Positions 43,841-52,490 of a stretch of DNA of 64,000 nucleotides are shown here, one piece after another. This stretch comes from Burkholderia sp. SRS-W-2-2016 (GTDB lineage: Bacteria; Pseudomonadota; Gammaproteobacteria; Burkholderiales; Burkholderiaceae): contig NZ_MSDV01000052.1 in the NCBI RefSeq assembly GCF_001931485.1, positions 116,982 to 180,981 of the forward strand, in the 5' to 3' direction. The notes under the pieces were generated by a model. It saw nothing but the letters and a program-made list of their open reading frames with translations, made no database searches and was not told the origin of the DNA. Both the position numbers and the translations under genes were made by a program. How positions within the stretch are numbered: position 1 is the first letter of the stretch; each line of letters begins with the position of its first letter.

Positions 43841-44437
43841 GTTAACTCACTGGCAAAACGGTAAAAACGTACGTTAACTTCTTCGGAAGCGGCAAAAGCG
43901 ACCTTTTGCCCCGTTTCTCCTACGTTAACCGCCGAGCCTACGTAAACGCGGTAAGTGTGATTTCGGTGTGCGACTTCAAGGTTAACGGGAGACGCTTTGG
44001 CGAGGTTTTGACGGAAATCAGCCGCTCGATAGCCGGGGCGTAAGCCCCTGCCGCTGTTGTTTACTGGTTTACCGTATGTATACGTAGTAACAGTTAACAA
44101 GCTGCCTCGGTTTCTGTGGATAACTCAGGTTTACCGAAACAAATCAGCAATTTGCCGGCCGCATAACCGGATGCACAGCATGTGCGGTGGCAATGGGTAT
44201 ACGCGGGTAACTTTTTGAGCTTTTTCGCGATCGTCGAGTTACCCCGTTTACGTCCACAACGGTTCCACACGACTTGCGCCGGTTAACCGCGCGGTTATCC
44301 ACAGGTTGCGGTGGATAACGGTGGCGGCAGGTTTACGCGGTTTACGTTGCGGCGACGTTAACTTCCGGCAGCTATGCGGGGTGGCCGCCGACGTAAACCT
44401 GGTAAACCTCAGTACCGAAGCCTTTGCTTTGGTTAAC
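43841..44437. other. oriC: Candidate chromosomal replication origin (oriC) region
   Basis: The 950-bp gap 43483-44432 has no convincing gene. It contains perfect DnaA boxes TGTGGATAA (44115-44123) and TTATCCACA (44295-44303) and a one-mismatch box GGTGGATAA (44310-44318). GTTAAC occurs 8 times (43841, 43873, 43924, 43981, 44093, 44282, 44357, 44432), and GTTTAC or GTAAAC 9 times (43942, 44059, 44067, 44129, 44246, 44331, 44340, 44393, 44402). Gene direction switches around here: mostly leftward to the left, mostly rightward to the right. Together these fit oriC of the main chromosome. dnaA is not in the window. Confidence 0.65.
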
Positions 44438-46400
44438 CGAGCGTCCCTTGCCGTAGCTCACGTAGCAGAAAACGTGCTGGGTCGATGTCTTCGGCAAGAT
44501 CGCGCTCGAGCGGCCACGGCTCGCCTTCGATCTGCGACGCGATCAGCTCCGCGCCGAGCGCGGCCCACACGAGCCCGCGCGAGCCGTACGCGACCGCGCC
44601 GTACAGTCCGTCGATGCGCGGCAGATCGAGCGGCCATGCGCCGCGCAGACGGGCCGCATCGCGGGCGGCCGCGGTTTCGTCGGCGAGCTGGCCGATCATC
44701 GGCATGCGGTCGCTGGTCACACAGCGAAATGCGACGCGGCCGGCGAGCGTCGCGACGGGCGCACTACTTAGTGCGCTGCCGAATGCCGGCAACATCTGCG
44801 CGACCCGTTCGATGTTTTCGCGATGACCGTCCGCGCGCAACGACGTGTCGGAGTCGTCGAGTTCGTAGGTGGCGCCCGTCAGCGTGACGCCGTCCGCGAG
44901 CGGCACCGCATAACCTTCACCGATTACCGGCAAGCCGAGCGGCGCGACCGTGCCGGCCGGCAGCAGGCTCAACTGGCCGCGAATGCTGCGCGTCGGCGCA
45001 TGCCGCAAGCCGGCGATGCGCGCGGCCTCATGCGCGCCTGCGACGATCACCACCGGCGCCCGCGCGAGCACCTGGCCGGCGGCATCGAACACGTTCCACC
45101 CGTCGCCGTCGCGTTCGATGCGCGCGACCTCGACGTTGAAGCGCCGTTCGAGCCGGTCGCCGGCCGCGGCGAGCTGCGCCGCGCACAGCGAGGCCGGCGC
45201 GATCCAGCCGCCGTGTTCGAACCACCAGCCGCCGCGCGCAAGCGGCATGCCGGCGAGCCGCGCCGCATCGGCGGCCGTGACCGGCGTCACATACTCCCGC
45301 GGGTAGCGGAAGGCGGCGATCGCTGCGCTCATCGCATGAGCTTCATCGTCGTCAGCGGCGATCTGCAGCAGGCCGCCGTTGCCGCGCACCAGCCGGTGCC
45401 CTGCCCGCTCCAGCGCGTTCCAGCGATTGAGCGCGTACAGAAAGCCCGCTCGCGTGACGCGTGAGGCGACGCTGTCGTCCCGCGAAATCATCGGGTGGAA
45501 TACGCCGGCAGGATTGCCCGACGCATCCTGCGCGACCTGCGCATGCCGTTCGAGCGATGTCAGGTGCCAGCCGCGCGCCGCGAGTCGTTCGATTACCGCG
45601 CAGCCGGCGAGCCCGGTGCCGATCACGACCGCGTGTCGTTCCGGATGCGCGAACGGGGCCGGCGGTTCATAGCGGCGCACCCGCCAGCGCGGCGCGAAAT
45701 GGCCGACCAGCATCGCGCGTTTCCAGCCGAAACCGTCGACTTTTCGATACTCGAAGCCGCATTGCGTCAACGCGCGTTTGATCTCGCCCGCGCTGCTGTA
45801 GGTGGCGAAGGTCGCGTCGTCGCCCGCACAGCGCGCGAGCGACTTGAAGATCGCCGGAGTCCATAGCTCGGGGTTTTTCGCCGGCGCGAAGCCGTCCAGA
45901 TAGAACGCGTCGGCGCGCAGCCTCAACGCGGGCAGGCTCTCGGCCGCATCCGCGAAGATCAGCGTCAGCACGACGCGGCCGTTGTCGAACTCGAGACGAT
46001 GGCTGCCGGGCACGAGCATCGGCCATGCATTCGCGAGCAGGTCGGCAAGCTCGGCGATCAGCGGGTCGCCGGCCAGCAGCGCGTGCGCGCGGCGCAGATC
46101 GGCCGCGCTGAACGGATGCTTTTCCGTCGATACGAAATGCAGCCGCTCGCAGCGCGCGGGATCGGCGCGCCACGCGGCCCACGTGACCAGAAAGTTGATG
46201 CCCATCCCGAAGCCGGTTTCGAGCACGGTGAAGTGGCGGCGGTTTTGCCATCGGGCGGGCAGGCAATTGCCGCCCAGGAACACGTATTGAGCCTGTTCGA
46301 GCGCGCCGACGGCGCTGTGATAGATGTCGTCGTAGAGCGGCGAAAACGGGCTGCCGTTGTCGCGAAAAGCGAGGACGGCGGGGATCAGCGGTTCGGTCAT
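44433..46400 (-). CDS. mnmC: Bifunctional tRNA 5-methylaminomethyl-2-thiouridine biosynthesis protein MnmC
   Basis: 655 aa. The N-terminal methyltransferase (about 1-240) has the SAM site ETGFGMGINFL (61-71) and DGFAPAKNPELW. The C-terminal FAD oxidase begins with VIGTGLAGCAV (259-269). The enzyme turns cmnm5s2U34 into nm5 and then mnm5s2U34 in tRNA; MnmG in this window provides the substrate. The stop codon lies inside the last GTTAAC of the oriC-like cluster. Confidence 0.96.
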   Translation of the reverse strand: MTEPLIPAVLAFRDNGSPFSPLYDDIYHSAVGALEQAQYVFLGGNCLPARWQNRRHFTVLETGFGMGINFLVTWAAWRADPARCERLHFVSTEKHPFSAADLRRAHALLAGDPLIAELADLLANAWPMLVPGSHRLEFDNGRVVLTLIFADAAESLPALRLRADAFYLDGFAPAKNPELWTPAIFKSLARCAGDDATFATYSSAGEIKRALTQCGFEYRKVDGFGWKRAMLVGHFAPRWRVRRYEPPAPFAHPERHAVVIGTGLAGCAVIERLAARGWHLTSLERHAQVAQDASGNPAGVFHPMISRDDSVASRVTRAGFLYALNRWNALERAGHRLVRGNGGLLQIAADDDEAHAMSAAIAAFRYPREYVTPVTAADAARLAGMPLARGGWWFEHGGWIAPASLCAAQLAAAGDRLERRFNVEVARIERDGDGWNVFDAAGQVLARAPVVIVAGAHEAARIAGLRHAPTRSIRGQLSLLPAGTVAPLGLPVIGEGYAVPLADGVTLTGATYELDDSDTSLRADGHRENIERVAQMLPAFGSALSSAPVATLAGRVAFRCVTSDRMPMIGQLADETAAARDAARLRGAWPLDLPRIDGLYGAVAYGSRGLVWAALGAELIASQIEGEPWPLERDLAEDIDPARFLLRELRQGTLG

Positions 46401-46833
46401 GCGCGGCGAAAAAGGACGCTAGAAAGAGCGGGTTTGGATCGCGGCACCGGTGCGCTCGAATTGCGAGATGCCGGAATGGACCCGCGAGGACGCTCGTCGA
46501 GCGTTTGCTGCGTTGGCGAAAACCAACGCCAGGCCCCGTCAGGACTGGGTTTCAGCCCGCGTTTGGGGGTGAAAAGCGGGGAAATTTCGATTTCCTTGCA
46601 ATAACGGCCTGAGAACCGCGCAATTCTTCGAAACCCTTATCCTGATTGGGTTTGCGCTGCGCTATCATAGCAAGCGCCGCGAAGGGAGCGGGAGCACGGC
46701 TGGCGGACGGTTTTCTCGCCGTCACGACAGATCTTCTCGATCGGGGCCGCAGCTGCTCGACGGCGCGGTGCGCGCACGTATAATCGGCGCGTTCGCGCTG
46801 TTCGTGTCAACCTAAACACAAAGAGGAACCTTA
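46401..46833. other. Intergenic region between mnmC and HU
   Basis: 433-bp divergent region. Nothing gene-like is seen. It carries the HU promoter at 46757-46784 and, on the other strand, must contain the mnmC promoter, which I could not define. Confidence 0.5.
46757..46784 (+). promoter_or_regulatory. Probable sigma70 promoter of the HU gene
   Basis: TCGACG (46757-46762) and a perfect TATAAT (46779-46784) separated by 16 bp. A start near 46791 gives a leader of about 43 nt with AGAGGAACC before the ATG at 46834. Confidence 0.65.
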
Positions 46834-47112
46834 ATGAACAAACAGGAACTGATCGACGCTGTCGCAGGACAGACGGGCGCCAGCAAGGCTCAAACCGGTG
46901 AAACGCTGGACACGTTGCTTGAAGTGATCAAGAAGGCTGTGTCGAAGGGTGAAGCGGTCCAGTTGATCGGCTTCGGTAGTTTTGGTTCGGGCAAGCGCGC
47001 AGCGCGTACGGGTCGCAATCCGAAGACCGGCGAAACTATCAAGATCCCGGCTGCAAAGACTGTCAAGTTCACGGCAGGCAAGGCATTCAAGGATTCGGTC
47101 AACAAGCGCTAA
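46834..47112 (+). CDS. hupB: DNA-binding protein HU
   Basis: 92 aa nucleoid-associated protein that bends DNA and helps replication initiation. The whole HU fold is present: MNKQELIDAVA, IGFGSFGSGKRAARTGRNPKTGE (the DNA-binding beta-arm) and the C-terminal KAFKDSVNKR helix. It sits 2.4 kb from the oriC-like region and has a strong promoter and terminator, as expected for a highly expressed gene. HU and IHF are related, but the sequence is HU type. Confidence 0.97.
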   Translation: MNKQELIDAVAGQTGASKAQTGETLDTLLEVIKKAVSKGEAVQLIGFGSFGSGKRAARTGRNPKTGETIKIPAAKTVKFTAGKAFKDSVNKR

Positions 47113-47145
47113 GCAGCATGCTGCCAGGCAGTTGACACTCGCGAG

Positions 47146-47172
47146 AAACCCGCCGGATGGCGGGTTTTTTTT
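47146..47172 (+). terminator. Terminator of the HU gene
   Basis: Stem AACCCGCC (47147-47154) / GGCGGGTT (47159-47166), 4-nt GGAT loop, followed by T residues to 47172, 35 bp after the stop. Confidence 0.9.
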
Positions 47173-47277
47173 GCCCGTTTTTCGGGCGTGAGCGGCGCGC
47201 GGCGCGATGAAAAAAGGCCGCAACGCGCGGTTGCGGCCTGCTTCGGTCATGCGCGGCGGACGCCGTGTGCGGTTCGG

Positions 47278-48657
47278 TCAGTCGTGACGGTGTCCGCCGT
47301 TGCCGTGCGCGTGACGGTGATCGTGGCCGCAATGCTCGCAGTCGTCGCCGTGTGCGTGGTCGTGATGATGGTGATGACCGTGTGCGTCGTCGTGGTCATG
47401 ATCGTGATCGTCGAAGTCCCATGCGGGGAACGGGTCCTCGAAGTTCTGCCATCCCTGCGGGCCGAGTGCGTATTCGGCGTCGCTGAGCAGGCACGCGTCG
47501 AACTTTGCGCGCCACTGCGCCGGGTCGATATCGACGCCGATCAGCACCAGTTCCTGACGGCGATCGCCGATGCTCATATCGTCCGCATCGCCGTACCAGT
47601 CGGCGGCGATTTCCGCGCTCAGTTCGTCGTCGCCTTCCGGCCATTCGCTGCGGTCCTGCGCGGCCCACCACATGCCGGCCGGCGCCGGACGGCAGGCGCC
47701 GCCCGCCTGGGATAGCGAACCGCCGATGTCGTTGCGCGTCGCCAGCCAGAAAAAGCCCTTGCTGCGCAGCACGCCCTTCCACTCCTGATGCAGCAGTTCC
47801 CACAGCCGTTGCGGATGAAACGGCCGGCGCGCGCGGTAGACGAAGTAGCCGATTCCGTATTCGTCCGCGTCGCTGTGATGGCTGTGGCCTTGCTCGTTAT
47901 CTGCTTCTTCCTGCTCGTGTTCGAGCGCTGCGAGCCAGCCCGGTGCGCCTGCCGTTGTCTCGAAATCGAAGCGGCCGGTGTTCAGCAACTGGTCGAGCGG
48001 GGCGTCGCCGAAGCGGCTCACCAGTTGCTCTGCGCGCGGATTGACGCGCGCGAGGATGCGTTGGAGTCGCGCGAGATCGTCCGCGCCGACGAGGTCGGCC
48101 TTGTTCACGATCAGCACGTCGCAGCATTCAATCTGTTCGACCAGCAGCTCGGCGAGCGTGCGGTCGTCGTCTTCGTCGGTCGCGAGGCCGCGTTCGGCGA
48201 GCGCATCGGATGAGCCGTAGTCGCGCAGGAAGCTGGATGCGTCGACCACGGTGACCAGCGTATCGAGTCGCGCGAGGCCGGCTAGCGGTGTGCTGTCTTC
48301 GTCATCGTCGAAGGCGAGCAATTCGGCCAGCGCCAGAGGTTCGGCGACGCCGCTCGCTTCGACCACCAATGCATCGAAGCGGCCGGTTTGCGCGAGGCGG
48401 CGAATGTCGCCGGGCAGGTCATCGCTCGACGCGCAGCAAAGGCAGCCGTTCGACAGTTCGATCACCTGAGCGTCGGCGGCGGACGAGCCGGTCGCGGCGT
48501 GCACGAGCGTCGGATCGAGCTTGACCGCGGCCAGATCATCGACGATCACCGCGACGCGCAGGCCGGCGCGATTCGCGAGGATGTGGTTCACGAGCGTGGT
48601 CTTGCCGGCGCCCAGAAAACCGGAGAGCACGGTGACGGGCAATAGCGGCTGGTTCAT
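47278..48657 (-). CDS. CobW/COG0523-family GTPase with histidine-rich C-terminus (zinc metallochaperone type)
   Basis: 459 aa from the ATG at 48657; the frame continues upstream but that part is unsupported. The P-loop GFLGAGKT is at 13-20 and the conserved GCLCC metal motif at 71-75; NKADL is the GTP specificity motif. The CobW C-terminal domain (YFVYRARRPFHPQRLWELL) follows. The last 45 residues are dominated by His and Asp, with a CEHCGHD patch, a likely Zn/Ni/Co reservoir. Such proteins deliver zinc to target enzymes under limitation. No Zur box could be identified upstream. Confidence 0.92.
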   Translation of the reverse strand: MNQPLLPVTVLSGFLGAGKTTLVNHILANRAGLRVAVIVDDLAAVKLDPTLVHAATGSSAADAQVIELSNGCLCCASSDDLPGDIRRLAQTGRFDALVVEASGVAEPLALAELLAFDDDEDSTPLAGLARLDTLVTVVDASSFLRDYGSSDALAERGLATDEDDDRTLAELLVEQIECCDVLIVNKADLVGADDLARLQRILARVNPRAEQLVSRFGDAPLDQLLNTGRFDFETTAGAPGWLAALEHEQEEADNEQGHSHHSDADEYGIGYFVYRARRPFHPQRLWELLHQEWKGVLRSKGFFWLATRNDIGGSLSQAGGACRPAPAGMWWAAQDRSEWPEGDDELSAEIAADWYGDADDMSIGDRRQELVLIGVDIDPAQWRAKFDACLLSDAEYALGPQGWQNFEDPFPAWDFDDHDHDHDDAHGHHHHHDHAHGDDCEHCGHDHRHAHGNGGHRHD

Positions 48658-48789
48658 CGCGGTAGGAAAACAGGAAGATTGGAGAACGGGCCGGGCGCGG
48701 GACCCGCTGGACCGCGCGGCTGGCGCGGCGCCCGGCGGCAACATGAAGCCGCATTGTGCATCAAAACCGGCGCGGCCCGCGCGAGCGCG
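48658..48789. other. Short spacer upstream of the COG0523 GTPase gene
   Basis: 132 bp; it holds the promoter region of the leftward GTPase gene. No further features are visible. Confidence 0.4.
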
Positions 48790-49097
48790 CTATTCAGAAT
48801 GCCGAGCCGAGATAGCGAGCACAACGCGCAGTAGCCGCAGCGATAAATGCGAGCCGGGCGAGCGCGCTATTCAAAGAGCGAAGCCGGGATGGCGAGCGCA
48901 ACGCGCGGCGGCCACAGCTATAAACGCGGGCCGCGCGCGCGGACTATTCAAAGAGCGGAGCCGGGATGGCAAGCTCAATACGCGGTAGCCGCAGCGATAA
49001 ACGCAAGCCGGGCGAGCTCACTATGCAGGAAGCGGGGCTGCGATAGCGGGAGAAACGCGCGGCGACTAAAGCCATAGTAACGGCGCGAATACTGCGC
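48790..49097. repeat. Tandem repeat with an exact 77-bp period, about four copies
   Basis: The marker CTATTCA (CTATGCA in the last) starts at 48790, 48867, 48944 and 49021, each exactly 77 bp apart. Units 2 and 3 are the most alike (CTATTCAAAGAGCG, AGCCGGGATGGC, GCAGCGATAAACGC or close variants); unit 1 is diverged and unit 4 more so. The period is not a multiple of three, so it is not a protein repeat, and no tRNA-like features (TpsiC arm, acceptor) are seen. The rest of the gap to 49265 is unremarkable. Confidence 0.85.
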
Positions 49098-49265
49098 GGG
49101 AAAAGCGCAAAAACATGGAGACGAGAGCGGAAAAAAGCAGGCGAAATTACCAGAAGCGCGTGTCAGCCGAACAATCGCCGAACAGTCACAGAACAGTGCA
49201 AGAAAGCGCCTGACAGTGCAGCAAAGCAGCAAAGCATCAACCGCAGCAGCTACCCCACCCCACCC

Positions 49266-49703
49266 TCACCGCATCAACTTCCAGCTCCGCAGAATCCCGG
49301 CAATCTGCTGCGCATACTTATCACGCAACGCCGGCGTCTCGGAGTGATACGCACCGACCGCCTGCCAGGTATTGCCGTATTTATTCATCTGGCGACGCAG
49401 ATGCCACGCGGCGATATACACGTTCTTGCACGGCTCCATCAGCGTGCCCTGCGAGATCCCGTACTGGGCGAGCACCGGCAGATGGATCGAATTGATCTGC
49501 ATGACCCCGTAGTCGATCGAGCCGTTCGCATTCTTATGCTGCGCGTCCGGCCGGTTGTGCGACTCCTGCCACGCGATCGCCCGCAGGATCAGCGGGTTCA
49601 CCTTCTGATATTTAGCCGCTTCGTCGAAGCAGTCGGCGCGCGCGGATCCGGCTGCGGCGAGCAGCGCGAGGGTGGCGGCGACGGTGACTAACGGACGCTT
49701 CAT
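49266..49703 (-). CDS. Small lytic transglycosylase (SLT, IagB/PilT-type)
   Basis: 145-aa exported protein. Signal peptide 1-23 (ARA before DCFDEAAKY). Catalytic Glu47 in AIAWQESHNRPDA is followed by the SLT motif GVMQINSIHLPVL. Cys25 and Cys93 could form a disulphide. Enzymes of this size open peptidoglycan for envelope-spanning machines. It is divergent from gspD, so it may make room for the type II secretion system; this is inference. Confidence 0.9.
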   Translation of the reverse strand: MKRPLVTVAATLALLAAAGSARADCFDEAAKYQKVNPLILRAIAWQESHNRPDAQHKNANGSIDYGVMQINSIHLPVLAQYGISQGTLMEPCKNVYIAAWHLRRQMNKYGNTWQAVGAYHSETPALRDKYAQQIAGILRSWKLMR

Positions 49704-50183
49704 CGGTCAAGATGACTAAGTAAAATCGCGAGGTAAGAATCGGTAAGGCACGAGGCTCGCCGGGACCCGACCGCGACGGCATGCTGGCTGGGGGTTTCAT
49801 CGAGCATCGGGGAAAACCCGCGTCAGCAAACGCATAACAGCAGGTCGAACGGCTCGTATGATACCGGCAGTCCGGGCACCGTCAAGTTGGCTAACCGACA
49901 TAAGCCAGTACAAATCCCGATATTCGTCGTTCGCCCGTTATGCCGATTTCCTTTCAATCGACTAACGGCAGCACGAACTTTTTACGGAATCGGATCTGGT
50001 CGAGTTTTTTGTTTCAATTTCGACATGAAAAGCTGGTACTGTTCGTTTTTTTCGAACGTCGGGCGGTCGCCTTAACCGGCTCGCAGACCGCTCGGGCGGT
50101 GGCCTGGTGCCGAATCCGCATCGCATGACCGCCAGCGGCGACAGCTGTTGGTATCGATATCACATTCCATGAGAAGAAATTGT
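49704..50183. other. Divergent region between the transglycosylase and gspD
   Basis: 480 bp without a credible gene. From about 49980 to 50060 it is AT-rich (a hairpin GTTCG-T7-CGAAC at 50040-50056), which suggests the gsp promoter lies there, but I could not assign a clear -35/-10 pair. Confidence 0.4.
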
Positions 50184-52490
50184 ATGGCTTTGCGTCGAGT
50201 CGCAACGGCGCTGCTGGTGGCTGGCTTGATCACCGCGCAGACAGCACAGGCAGAGGTGACACTGAATTTCGTCAATGCCGACATCGATCAGGTCGCCAAA
50301 GCGATCGGCGCTGCGACCGGCAAGACGATCATCGTCGATCCGCGGGTCAAGGGGCAACTGAACCTCGTTTCCGAAAACGCGGTGCCTGAAGATCAGGCGC
50401 TCAAGACATTGCAATCGGCGCTGCGCATGCAGGGCTTCGCCTTGGTCCAGGATCACGGCGTGCTGAAGGTGGTGCCCGAAGCCGACGCGAAACTGCAAGG
50501 CGTACCGACCTACGTCGGCAATGCGCCGACCGCGCGCGGCGACCAGGTCGTCACGCAGGTCTTCACGCTGCGCAACGAATCGGCCAACAATCTGCTGCCG
50601 GTGCTGCGGCCGCTGATCTCGCCGAACAACACCGTCGCGGCCTACCCGGCCAACAATACGATCGTCGTCACCGATTACGCGGACAACGTGCGCCGCATCG
50701 CGCAGATCATCGCCGGTGTCGACAGCGCGGCGGGCCAGTCGGTCGCGGTCGTGCCGTTGCGAAACGCCAATGCGATCGACATTGCCCAGCAACTGAACAA
50801 GATGCTCGACCCCGGCTCGATCGGCAGCACCGATGCGACGCTGAAGGTGTCGATCACCTCGGACTCGCGCACCAACTCGCTGCTGATCCGCGCATCGAAC
50901 GCCGCGCGTCTGGCCGCCGCGAAGGAACTCGCGAAGCAGCTCGACACGCCGACCACGATGCCCGGCAACATCCACGTCGTGCCGCTGCGCAACGCCGATG
51001 CAACCAAGCTCGCGCGCACGCTGCGCGCAATGCTCGGCAAGGGCGGCGGCGGTGAAGGCGGTTCGTCGGCCGGCTCGAACGAGGCCAATTCGTTCAACCA
51101 GAATGGCGGCGGCGGTGGCGGCGGCAGCAACACCTCGACCGGCATTTCCGGCACCGCGCCGTTGCCGTCGGGTGGCCTGGGCGGCGGCAGTTCGATGAAT
51201 TCGCCGATGGGCGGCGGCTCCGGCTCGGGCAAGGATTCCGGCGGCTTCCTCGGCGGCGACAAGGACAAGGGCGGCGAAGACCAGGGCGGCGGCATGATCA
51301 CCGCCGACGCGGCGACCAACTCGCTGATCGTCACCGCGCCCGAACCGGTGTACCGCAATCTGCGCGCGGTGATCGACCAGCTCGACGCGCGTCGCGCGCA
51401 GGTCTATATCGAGGCGCTGATCGTCGAGTTGAACTCGAACACCAGCGGCAACCTCGGCATTCAGTGGCAGGTCGCGAACAGCTCGATCTTCGCCGGCACG
51501 AATCTGCAGACGGGTTCGAGCAACAGCATCGTCAATATCACCGCGACCGCGGCGGCGGCCGCCGCCGGCGGGGCTACCGGCGGCGCCGCGCTCGCGTCGG
51601 GACTCAGCAATCTGCAACAGGGCTTGAACGTCGGCTGGATCCGCAACATCTTCGGCGTGCAGGGCCTCGGCGCGCTGCTGCAGGCGCTGTCGCAAACCGC
51701 CGACGCGAACGTGCTGTCCACCCCGAACCTGATCACGCTCGACAACGAGGAAGCGAAGATCATCGTCGGTACCAACGTGCCGATCCAGACCGGCTCGTAT
51801 TCGAACCTGACCAGCAGCACGACCAGCACCGCGTTCAATACGTATGACCGCGTCGACATCGGTCTGACGCTGCACGTGAAGCCGCAGATCACCGACGGCG
51901 GCATCCTGAAGATGCAGCTGTACACCGAAGACTCGGCGATCGTGAACGGCACCAACAACGCATCGACGAATCCGGCAGGCCCGGAATTCACCAAGCGTTC
52001 GATCCAGTCGACCGTGCTGTGCGACAACGGCGAGATCATCGTGCTCGGCGGTTTGATGCAGGACAACTACCAGGTCAGCAACAGCAAGGTGCCGCTGCTC
52101 GGCGACATTCCGTGGCTCGGCCAGCTGTTCCGCTCGGAGCAGAAGACCCGCGACAAGACCAACCTGATGGTGTTCCTGCGTCCGGTGATCCTCACCGATC
52201 GCGACACCACGCAAGCGGTCACCGCGAATCGCTACGACTACATCCAGGGCGTCCAGGGCGCGTACCGTTCGGATAACCGCGTGATGAAGGATCGCGACGA
52301 TCCGGTGATGCCGCCGATGCCGATCGGCCCGAGCCAGGGCGGCGTGCCCGCGATGAACCTGTTCAATCTGGATCAGATGCGCCGCCAGCAGGCGACCCCG
52401 CCTCAGGCGCCGCAACAAACCACGCAGCCGGCGGTCGACCCCGCCAACGGCGCGGTACCGAACACCGTGGCGCCGGGAGCGCGTCCGTGA
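50184..52490 (+). CDS. gspD: Type II secretion secretin GspD
   Basis: Outer-membrane pore of the T2SS, 768 aa from the ATG at 50184 (GAGAAG 7 nt upstream); in-frame starts at 50169 and 50148 (TTG) are alternatives. Signal peptide about 1-23 (TAQA before EVTLNFVNADI). N0-N3 domains are followed by the secretin core (VPIQTGSYSNLT, then VPLLGDIPWLGQLFRSEQKTRDKTNLMVFLRPVIL). Around residues 286-370 it has a long low-complexity Gly/Ser/Asn insertion in N3. The C-terminus is Pro/Gln-rich, as in proteins that need a pilotin or not; no pilotin gene is seen. Confidence 0.95.
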   Translation: MALRRVATALLVAGLITAQTAQAEVTLNFVNADIDQVAKAIGAATGKTIIVDPRVKGQLNLVSENAVPEDQALKTLQSALRMQGFALVQDHGVLKVVPEADAKLQGVPTYVGNAPTARGDQVVTQVFTLRNESANNLLPVLRPLISPNNTVAAYPANNTIVVTDYADNVRRIAQIIAGVDSAAGQSVAVVPLRNANAIDIAQQLNKMLDPGSIGSTDATLKVSITSDSRTNSLLIRASNAARLAAAKELAKQLDTPTTMPGNIHVVPLRNADATKLARTLRAMLGKGGGGEGGSSAGSNEANSFNQNGGGGGGGSNTSTGISGTAPLPSGGLGGGSSMNSPMGGGSGSGKDSGGFLGGDKDKGGEDQGGGMITADAATNSLIVTAPEPVYRNLRAVIDQLDARRAQVYIEALIVELNSNTSGNLGIQWQVANSSIFAGTNLQTGSSNSIVNITATAAAAAAGGATGGAALASGLSNLQQGLNVGWIRNIFGVQGLGALLQALSQTADANVLSTPNLITLDNEEAKIIVGTNVPIQTGSYSNLTSSTTSTAFNTYDRVDIGLTLHVKPQITDGGILKMQLYTEDSAIVNGTNNASTNPAGPEFTKRSIQSTVLCDNGEIIVLGGLMQDNYQVSNSKVPLLGDIPWLGQLFRSEQKTRDKTNLMVFLRPVILTDRDTTQAVTANRYDYIQGVQGAYRSDNRVMKDRDDPVMPPMPIGPSQGGVPAMNLFNLDQMRRQQATPPQAPQQTTQPAVDPANGAVPNTVAPGARP

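Noticed and set aside
43609..44100. 163-aa minus-strand open frame in the oriC-like region
   Set aside because: Its sequence only mirrors the repeated GTTAAC/GTAAAC motifs (VNV, VYV), has no family resemblance, and GC-rich genomes give many long spurious frames.
48521..48988. 155-aa protein from the 77-bp repeat
   Set aside because: The repeat length is not divisible by three, so each unit would be in a different frame.
48790..49097. tRNA or tRNA-like array from the 77-bp unit
   Set aside because: No acceptor stem, no GTTCGANTC arm and no anticodon stem could be drawn; only the length is tRNA-like.
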